Positions 1 to 5,094 of a stretch of 5,094 nt of DNA are shown here, piece after piece. Positions within the stretch are counted from its first letter, which is position 1. Each line of letters begins with the position of its first letter. The notes below the pieces were generated by a model. The model made no database searches and was not told the DNA's origin. It saw only the letters and a program-made list of their open reading frames with translations. Location of the stretch: assembly GCA_017883345.1 (NCBI GenBank), contig JADGNT010000446.1, forward strand, positions 1 through 5,094. Reading direction: 5' to 3'. This stretch comes from Candidatus Solibacter sp. GTDB lineage: Bacteria; Acidobacteriota; Terriglobia; Bryobacterales; Bryobacteraceae. The translations under genes were made by a program, and so were the position numbers.

Positions 1-519
1 GCCTTCCAGTTCGATCGGGTTCTGGGTGGCCAGCACGAAGAACGGGTTGGGCAGCGTGTACATGTTGCCGCGCACCGTACAACTGCGCTCCTGCATGGCC
101 TCGAGCAGGGCGCTCTGCGTCTTGGGTGGCGTACGATTGATTTCGTCGGCCAGCAGGATGTTACCGAAGATGGGGCCCTGCACGAACGTCCAGGTGCGTC
201 GTCCGTTGGTGGGATCTTCCTCGATGATGTCCGTGCCGGTGATGTCGCTCGGCATCAGGTCGGGGGTAAACTGGATGCGTTTAAACACCAGGCCCAGCGT
301 CTGTGCCATGGTGCGTACCAGCAGGGTCTTGGCGGTGCCGGGCAGGCCGGTGATCAGACAGTGGCCGCCCACAAACAGGGCGATCATGACCTGATCCAGA
401 ACCTCCTCCTGGCCCACGATCACGCGACGCACCTGCGTCACGATCTCGCGTTGCACCTGGCGAAAGCGCGCGATGCGCGATCTTAGAACTTCGGGCTCCA
501 ACTGCGTCACTGTTGACAT
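1..519 (-). CDS. MoxR-family AAA+ ATPase, N-terminal part (cut by left window edge)
   Basis: Only the first 173 residues are in the window; the frame is open to base 1. MoxR proteins are cytoplasmic AAA+ ATPases thought to act as chaperones that mature or insert cofactors into partner proteins, often VWA-domain ones. Visible motifs: an N-terminal helical region with VIVGQEEV (33-40), Walker A GLPGTAKT (58-65, bases 325-348), Walker [10 protein letters not shown] (121-129; D125, E126), and sensor-1 ATQNP (164-168). The stretch after Walker B, with [15 protein letters not shown], is typical of the AAA_3/MoxR group. The arginine finger, sensor 2 and lid lie outside the window. The ATG at 519 was chosen because it lies 13 bases after the upstream stop codon and has a weak GGA (526-528) six bases ahead; a stronger GGAAG sits further upstream, overlapping the end of the preceding gene. 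It is the last gene of the visible operon. Family assignment is firm; the partner and substrate are unknown. Confidence 0.95.
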   Translation of the reverse strand, partial: MSTVTQLEPEVLRSRIARFRQVQREIVTQVRRVIVGQEEVLDQVMIALFVGGHCLITGLPGTAKTLLVRTMAQTLGLVFKRIQFTPDLMPSDITGTDIIEEDPTNGRRTWTFVQGPIFGNILLADEINRTPPKTQSALLEAMQERSCTVRGNMYTLPNPFFVLATQNPIELEG

Positions 520-532
520 GATTTGTCCGTTT

Positions 533-2638
533 CTACTTCCTGTCTGCGGTAGTGCTCAATTCTAACAATAGCTTTTGCGCGGGACGGAACCCCGGCGCCG
601 TTTCCAGGGCGGCCAGCAATTCTTCCTTCGCCTGCTCGTCCTGTTTGTCGGCGCGATAGGCGCGGGCGAGGTCGAAATGCGCCTGCGCGGGGTCCTGCGG
701 ATTGCGCGCCAGTACGGCGGCAAATTCGCGGATCGCCCCCTTGACGTTGCCCTGGACCAGCCATAGGCCCCCCAGGCTGCGATGCGCGGCGGCGTCCATC
801 GGATAGATAAAATTCAGGCGGTTCAACGCGTCGGCGGCCTCCGCGGTGCGGCCCGCCTCTTCCAAAGTCTTCGACAGCAGCTTCAACGATTCCGGATCGC
901 GCCCGCCGATCTTCTCGTAGCGCGATAACTCCGCGATGGCCGCCGGTTTGTCGCCTTTGGCCAGGTACGCCGCGGCCAGCGCCTCGTACACGCTGTGCTC
1001 TTCGACGTAGTCGGGATACATGTCGCGGATCGCCGTGCCTTCCTTGATGACGGCGTCCCAATCCTTGGCGGTGGACTTTTCCACCAGCGATTTCAGACCC
1101 TTTTTCCACTCGTCGAAATGGTCCACGGCATTCTTGGTGTCGGCTTCGACGTAGGCCAAAAAAAGCTCGTCGAACTCGGCCGGCTCGATCTTCAGTTCCT
1201 TGCGGACCACCGACACGGTATCAACGCCAGCGCCGAAATCGTGCAGCATGGCCAGCAGCGTATCCCAGCTCCACTTTTCGTCGATGTAATCGCAGATGCG
1301 GCCGGCCTGGAAATAGCTGACGATGACCTGCGCCGGCGCCGTCGGATGCACGAACCCGCGATCCAGCTCGGCGATGGGCAGCAGTTTCTTGTTCTTGATG
1401 GCGCCGATCACGTCCGGGTTCAGACGGTCGCCCCAATCCGGCGAGATGGCGGTTTCTTCGTGCACGGCTAGCCCCTCGGTGAACCAGCGCGGCACGCGAT
1501 GGCCGGTGGCGGTGAGCGTGTACACGTGGCTCATTTCGTGCCACAGCGTGGACGCCCAATGGAAGGAGCCGGGCTTGCGTCCCGAGGGGCTGTCCATGGC
1601 CACGGAGTAGCCGAAGGTCACGCCCAAAGCGCCCAGTCCCGGCAGGCCCAGCGTGCGCACGGCGAAATCCTCGTGGTTAGGGTAGACCTCCACCTGCACC
1701 GGCTTTTCCAGCTTCAGCTTGTACTTCTTTTCGTAGGTCGCCATGGCGCGATCCATCTCGCTCTGAAAGTAGGGGCGCAGCAGTTCCGCTTCCTTCTTGT
1801 CGAGCTTGAGGATGGTCGTGGGGGTGGTGAAGGTGACGAAATTCTTGTAGGTATCCATCAGCTTCAGCGAATTGCGCGTGGCGGCGTCCTGGAATTCGTT
1901 TTTGAAGCAGAGTTCGAGCTGTTGGTAAGCTTCTTCGTTTTGGCCAAGGCGCATCAGGTTGATGCCCAGCTTGGAGCGCGCGCTATACAACTGAGGGTCC
2001 AGTTCGATGGCCTTGCGGAGATACTGGATGCCTTCCTCGTAGCGCCGGTTCATCACGAAGAAATGCCCGATGGTTTCATAGCCTCGGGCGGTGTGCGGGT
2101 CCCACGAGGTATCCTTCTTGTCCGCCAACAGATCGATGGTGGCCAGAACCGCCTTGCCCTGGACGGAATTCGGATCGATCGCCAGCGCCTTTTTGGCTTG
2201 CTCGGTGGCCTTGGGATTATCGTTGTCTTCGAGCGCGATGCGCGCCAGGAGTTCCTGGGCCTCCAACAGCTTGGGGTCGATCTCCAGGGCCTTCTTGGCC
2301 AGGTCGCCGGCGCGCGCCTCGAAGTTCTCCGATGCCAGCAGCGCCAGCCCCACCAGTGCGCCCGCGTGGTCCTTCTTGATTTCCAGGGCTTGGGCAAAGA
2401 GCTCCTGTGCGTAGTCGGGTTCGGTGTGCTCCATCGCCATGCGGCCCAAACGCACTTTGTAATCCGGGTTCTTGGGCTCCTTCGCCACCAACGCCAGGAA
2501 GACCTCATTGGCTTCCTTGAATCGCCGCGCCTTCCACAATGCTTCCGCCTGGTCCAGCGTTTGGGCGAGCAGGGTTTGCGCGGGCAGAGTCAGGACGAGC
2601 AGAAGCGTTACGGCGCCCAGCCGTGGGAGGTATTTCAC
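533..2638 (-). CDS. Exported TPR protein with peptidase-MA-like zinc metallopeptidase domain
   Basis: A 701-residue protein with a GTG start. Residues 1-26 form a signal peptide (basic KYLPR, hydrophobic core, likely cleavage near LLA-Q), so it is predicted to be periplasmic. Residues 27-250 hold about six TPR-like helical hairpins; several end in the usual x-DP turn (ALEIDP, ALAIDP, AIELDP). Residues about 275-500 form a gluzincin-like domain of the peptidase_MA_2 type: HEMSH at 367-371 (bases 1526-1540) supplies two zinc ligands and the catalytic Glu, and WFTEGLA at 385-391 supplies E388 as the likely third ligand. All key residues are present, so activity is plausible. Residues about 515-690 are further TPR-like repeats. 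TPRs usually bind proteins, so the peptidase may be targeted by or embedded in a complex. The GTG was chosen because GAGGG lies 8 bases upstream, it begins the signal peptide, and it follows the previous stop by 11 bases. The same frame stays open much further upstream, but that extension gives arginine-rich shadow sequence. The substrate is unknown. Confidence 0.93.
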   Translation of the reverse strand: MKYLPRLGAVTLLLVLTLPAQTLLAQTLDQAEALWKARRFKEANEVFLALVAKEPKNPDYKVRLGRMAMEHTEPDYAQELFAQALEIKKDHAGALVGLALLASENFEARAGDLAKKALEIDPKLLEAQELLARIALEDNDNPKATEQAKKALAIDPNSVQGKAVLATIDLLADKKDTSWDPHTARGYETIGHFFVMNRRYEEGIQYLRKAIELDPQLYSARSKLGINLMRLGQNEEAYQQLELCFKNEFQDAATRNSLKLMDTYKNFVTFTTPTTILKLDKKEAELLRPYFQSEMDRAMATYEKKYKLKLEKPVQVEVYPNHEDFAVRTLGLPGLGALGVTFGYSVAMDSPSGRKPGSFHWASTLWHEMSHVYTLTATGHRVPRWFTEGLAVHEETAISPDWGDRLNPDVIGAIKNKKLLPIAELDRGFVHPTAPAQVIVSYFQAGRICDYIDEKWSWDTLLAMLHDFGAGVDTVSVVRKELKIEPAEFDELFLAYVEADTKNAVDHFDEWKKGLKSLVEKSTAKDWDAVIKEGTAIRDMYPDYVEEHSVYEALAAAYLAKGDKPAAIAELSRYEKIGGRDPESLKLLSKTLEEAGRTAEAADALNRLNFIYPMDAAAHRSLGGLWLVQGNVKGAIREFAAVLARNPQDPAQAHFDLARAYRADKQDEQAKEELLAALETAPGFRPAQKLLLELSTTADRK

Positions 2639-2646
2639 TTGGCTTT

Positions 2647-2651
2647 CCCTC
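2647..2651 (-). promoter_or_regulatory. Ribosome binding site deciding the GTG start of the TPR-peptidase gene
   Basis: GAGGG on the minus strand lies 8 bases before the GTG at 2638-2636 and overlaps the TGA stop (2652-2650) of the caspase-like gene. This placement supports GTG over any upstream start in the same open frame and suggests that translation of the two genes is coupled. Confidence 0.75.
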
Positions 2652-3582
2652 ACGGTTTGTCGAGGGCCTCCTGCGTTCTGGCGAGTTCCAGGAGGAGTTG
2701 CGTGAGCTGGCGCTTGTACTCCTGGGCCGGCATCGCGGCCTTTTCGAATTTCAACTTTTCGATGGCCTGTTCGAGCTGTTCCTTCTTGTCCAGCAGGGGC
2801 CGTTTGTTGGGGTCGCGGGCGGCGGCGGCATTGGCCCCGAGGCGCACCACGGTGAAGGATGCCGCCAGTTTGCCCTGGCCGTTTTCCGTCGTGACGGTGC
2901 GCTCGCCCGTTCCTTTTCCGGTGTCCTCGATCACCGAATGTTCGGTGGCGAGGCGCTTCTGGGTGTCGAAGAATTCGGTGGTTTTGGTCTGCGCGTAGCG
3001 GAAGGCTTCGAGCGCGCTGATGGACTCGTTCTTGTCGGTGTCCGCCGCCGGTTCGCGCAAGGCTTCGGCGAAGTAGCGCGCGAAGTTGGTGGCGTTCTTT
3101 TCGGACCCCGTCTTGGTGGCGGCGATCACGATGCGGTTGGGACGCCGCAACTGCTCGATCGATCCGCCGCTCGAACTGGTCATGTTCACCACCAGTTGGC
3201 GCTGCGCCGGTACACGATCCAGCAGGGCGGCCAATTCCGTCGCCGTCAGGTCGGCACCCGGGATGTTGAACTTGTAATCGTGCCCGTCGTAAGTGCCGTG
3301 CCCGATCAGAATGACCACCAGGGAATCGGCCGGCTTGGCCTGTTTGGCGAGGTCCGCGAAGCGCGTGCGGATCTGCTCCAACCGGGGCGCATTCAGAGTG
3401 GTCACCGATGAATCGCCGCCGGCCTTCTTCAGGCTTCCATCGATATCCTCGGCCCACATCTTGAAGCGCTGCGCGTAGTCGGGTTCGCCGCCGAGCCCGG
3501 CGATGGTGAGGTAGTACGTCACCGCGCCCGTCGCCGCCGGCGCGGAGAGCGCGGCCAGCAGCAGCATGGCCAAGGTTTTCAT
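2650..3582 (-). CDS. Secreted caspase/legumain-like (C13/C14-type) protein lacking the catalytic Cys
   Basis: A 310-residue protein. Residues 1-20 look like a signal peptide (MKTLAMLLLAALSAPAATGA), so it is probably periplasmic. The core (about 22-215) has the clan CD layout: a strand plus ILIGHGTYDG with H95-G96 (bases 3298-3300 for His), then a strand and loop QLVVNMTSSSGGS at 129-141. In active C13/C14 peptidases this second loop usually reads like D-x-C-x-S-G; here the aligned Cys position is most likely S136 (AGT, 3177-3175). DTDKNESISALE at 181-192 matches an EF-hand-type loop. Residues about 262-309 are a charged, Leu-spaced coiled coil. The start is the ATG within an ATGA overlap with the preceding gene, with a purine-rich AGGAAGTGGGG just upstream; a start 27 codons earlier would bury the signal peptide. 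Family membership is inferred from motif layout. It may be a pseudo-peptidase used as a binding or scaffold protein, or may use serine. Confidence 0.85.
   Translation of the reverse strand: MKTLAMLLLAALSAPAATGAVTYYLTIAGLGGEPDYAQRFKMWAEDIDGSLKKAGGDSSVTTLNAPRLEQIRTRFADLAKQAKPADSLVVILIGHGTYDGHDYKFNIPGADLTATELAALLDRVPAQRQLVVNMTSSSGGSIEQLRRPNRIVIAATKTGSEKNATNFARYFAEALREPAADTDKNESISALEAFRYAQTKTTEFFDTQKRLATEHSVIEDTGKGTGERTVTTENGQGKLAASFTVVRLGANAAAARDPNKRPLLDKKEQLEQAIEKLKFEKAAMPAQEYKRQLTQLLLELARTQEALDKP
3579..3582 (-). other. ATGA stop/start overlap coupling two genes
   Basis: The ATG of the caspase-like gene (3582-3580) overlaps the TGA of the GATase-like membrane protein gene (3581-3579). This is the classical arrangement for translational coupling and supports joint expression in similar amounts. 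Confidence 0.85.
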
Positions 3583-5094
3583 ACCACGCCCCACTTCCTG
3601 CGCAGCAGCCATTCGGAGGCGCGGATGGCCAGTGCCAGGAGGAAGATCACCGGCATATCCCAAAGATCGCGGGTCTCGCGCGTGGTGATTCCCGCCTCGG
3701 AGTAGGAAATTTCATTCGTTAACTTGGACGCCTCATCCGGCTTGTAGTACCGCCCGCCGGTCTGCTCGCTCAGTTTGGCGAGCAGTTCCTTGTTCTGCGA
3801 AGTGCGGAAGTTCTCCGCCACCCCGTCCTCGCGGCGGAAGGTCAGCACGTCGTGGCCGATCTGTTCCGATTCCAGCCCGGCCAGAATCTCCACTACATAC
3901 GACCCGGGTTTCTCCGCCGTCCATTCCCCGCCGTATATCCCTTCTTCCAGGGGAACGGGGGAAAGTTCCATAGTTGCGCTCGTGCCGTCGGGCTCAAGGA
4001 AACGCGCCTGGACCTTGGCGTTGGTCACCGGCTTGTACTGTTTGTCGCGGACTTCCACGCGGACCGGCACCTTGGTCTCGTCGCTCAATACCGATTTGGG
4101 CGTGGTAGCCACCACCTGCCCCGGAGTGTCGTTCACCAGGTGGCGGAACATCTGCTGCCAGAAGGTGGCGTGGGTTTTGTCGGCATGGTCGAGCCACATC
4201 TTCCAGCGCCAGCTTCCTTCGGTGGCGAACAGCACGGTGCGCCCGCGTCCGTAGTTCTGGGTCACCAGCAGCGGCTGGGGCCGCTTGCCCGCTGGAGCCA
4301 CTTCCAGCAGCGTGGTGGCGCCCGGTTTGGCCTCGCCGGCATCCTGGTAGTTGGCGATCTGCGGAATCTTCTTCCAGCGTTCGGCGTTGCGCGCCGGATT
4401 CTCGTCCAGGCGGCAGAGCACGCCCTGCGCTCCCTGCGCGGTCAGCGAAACGCTGGAAAAATCGCGATGGAACGTGCCACGATCATTCGGCAGCCGGACC
4501 GGAACCAGATCGGCCATGGCGGAATTCTGCCACCCGCCATCGCTCAAAGAGGCGCGCCCGGCGATGAACAGCAGACCGCCGCCGCGCCGATCCACAAAAT
4601 CGCGAATCGCCTGTTGTTGCGGCGCGGTGAAGTAGCTCGCCTCCACGCCGCCAATGATCAGCCCCTGGTAGGCAAACAGCTCTTCGGGCTTGGCCGGGAA
4701 GCCGTCTTCCAGTTCCTTGGCGTCCTTGATGCCCTGCCGGTAGATCTTGTTCTGCGTGGTGCGCAGCATGCTCGGGATTTCGATGCCGATGTCGGGGTAG
4801 TCCTCAATGGCGCGCCGGATGAACTTGTACTCCCACACCGGTTCGCCCTGGATGTAGAGGATGCGCGGCTTGCGCGCCTCCACGTTGACCACGCGGGTGA
4901 TTTTGTTGTTGAGCTGGTTCGCTTCGCCGTTAATCGTGTCCACCGAGATCTCTAGCGTCTTGGGCCCCGCCGTCCCGCCATTGAACACCAGGGTCTCCGG
5001 CTGCAACTGTCCGTTCTCTTTGAATGTGATGTCCTGGGAGACCAGCACCTTGCCGCTTTCGCGCACGGTCAGCTTGCTCTTGACGCCGGAGAGT
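3579..5094 (-). CDS. Membrane-anchored protein with GATase1-like and Ig-like domains (5' end outside window)
   Basis: The frame is open to the right edge, giving 504 visible codons (first full codon 5093-5091); the GTG at 5066 is internal, not a convincing start. The first ~70 residues are beta-rich, like an Ig/CARDB-type domain. Bases about 4868-4497 encode a Rossmann-like segment, from KPRILYIQGEPVWEYKF through GLIIGGVEASYF to DFVDRRGGGLLFIAG, resembling the class I glutamine-amidotransferase fold. At the expected nucleophile elbow (GGVEA, 4652-4638) there is no Cys, so amidotransferase activity is unlikely. Later parts are NYGRGRTVLFATEGSWRW (end of that fold), an Ig-like or macroglobulin-like beta region (about 4115-3837), a TGGRYYKPDEASKL segment, and a C-terminal transmembrane helix (about 3659-3600) followed by RRKWGVV as the inside-facing tail. 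Related proteins in Acidobacteria and Planctomycetes often carry a VWA domain at the N-terminus, which would lie beyond this edge. The bulk is predicted outside the cytoplasm. Its stop overlaps the next start by ATGA. The function is unknown. Confidence 0.88.
   Translation of the reverse strand, partial: LSGVKSKLTVRESGKVLVSQDITFKENGQLQPETLVFNGGTAGPKTLEISVDTINGEANQLNNKITRVVNVEARKPRILYIQGEPVWEYKFIRRAIEDYPDIGIEIPSMLRTTQNKIYRQGIKDAKELEDGFPAKPEELFAYQGLIIGGVEASYFTAPQQQAIRDFVDRRGGGLLFIAGRASLSDGGWQNSAMADLVPVRLPNDRGTFHRDFSSVSLTAQGAQGVLCRLDENPARNAERWKKIPQIANYQDAGEAKPGATTLLEVAPAGKRPQPLLVTQNYGRGRTVLFATEGSWRWKMWLDHADKTHATFWQQMFRHLVNDTPGQVVATTPKSVLSDETKVPVRVEVRDKQYKPVTNAKVQARFLEPDGTSATMELSPVPLEEGIYGGEWTAEKPGSYVVEILAGLESEQIGHDVLTFRREDGVAENFRTSQNKELLAKLSEQTGGRYYKPDEASKLTNEISYSEAGITTRETRDLWDMPVIFLLALAIRASEWLLRRKWGVV

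Noticed and set aside
26..394. A 122-codon plus-strand open frame at the left end
   Set aside because: It lies antisense to the MoxR ATPase, whose Walker A, Walker B and sensor-1 motifs are unambiguous.
520..532. Possible terminator or promoter between the TPR-peptidase gene and moxR
   Set aside because: The gap is only 13 bases, with no hairpin or promoter-like boxes.
507..1109. A 200-codon minus-strand open frame overlapping the 3' end of the TPR-peptidase gene and the moxR start
   Set aside because: Arginine/glycine-rich out-of-frame translation; the TPR frame here has clear helical repeats.
1499..2998. A 499-codon plus-strand open frame antisense to the TPR-peptidase and caspase-like genes
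   Set aside because: Its translation is low-complexity, rich in Gly, Leu, Val and His with no recognisable domain, and it runs across two convincing minus-strand genes. GC-rich codon use commonly leaves the antisense frame open.
2539..3411. A 290-codon plus-strand open frame
   Set aside because: It spans the junction of two minus-strand genes with strong motif support, and its Gly/Arg-rich product shows no domain.
2408..3487. A 15-base identity (GCGTAGTCGGGTTCG on the plus strand) near 2409-2423 and 3473-3487
   Set aside because: Both copies encode EPDYA in frame within otherwise unrelated protein contexts; a shared short peptide with the same preferred codons explains it and there are only two copies.
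3580..3663. Earlier start for the caspase-like gene at 3663
   Set aside because: It would add 27 residues ahead of a good signal peptide and overlap the preceding gene by over 80 bases; the ATGA start fits better.
3852..4955. A 367-codon plus-strand open frame
   Set aside because: It is the antisense shadow of the GATase-like membrane protein gene, with His/Arg-rich sequence and no motif.

Overview
The window is a compact, entirely minus-strand gene cluster from a GC-rich Gram-negative-type bacterium. The gene content is a membrane-anchored protein with a degenerate glutamine-amidotransferase-like domain, a secreted caspase/legumain-like protein, a secreted TPR protein with a zinc-peptidase domain, and a MoxR ATPase. 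This content and the high GC fit Acidobacteriota (Solibacter/Bryobacter-like) or a neighbouring phylum such as Verrucomicrobiota or Planctomycetota. That placement is inferred from gene style only; the window has no phylogenetic marker.

Layout in transcription order (right to left): (1) 5094-3579, the C-terminal 504 codons of an exported, C-terminally anchored membrane protein with a GATase1-like fold, an Ig-like region and a final transmembrane helix; its N-terminus lies beyond the right edge. (2) 3582-2650, a 310-residue secreted caspase/C13-like protein with the His-Gly motif intact, serine where the catalytic cysteine is expected, an EF-hand-type loop and a C-terminal coiled coil. (3) 2638-533, a 701-residue exported protein with TPRs on both sides of a peptidase-MA-like gluzincin domain (HEMSH plus a downstream WFTEG), starting at GTG. 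(4) 519-1, the first 173 codons of a MoxR-family AAA+ ATPase, cut by the left edge.

The junctions are a 4-base ATGA overlap, an 11-base gap and a 13-base gap, so there is no room for internal promoters or terminators and the four genes almost certainly form one operon. No stretch over 300 bases lacks a gene. I saw no RNA gene, mobile element, CRISPR array or inverted-repeat terminator.

The set resembles the MoxR/Bat-type clusters, in which a cytoplasmic MoxR ATPase is encoded with VWA-domain membrane proteins and periplasmic TPR proteins. Here the extracytoplasmic part combines two apparently non-catalytic enzyme folds (GATase-like and caspase-like) with one apparently intact zinc peptidase. 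A plausible but unproven reading is a cell-envelope protein-maturation or sensing complex, with MoxR acting from the cytoplasm and the other proteins in the periplasm.
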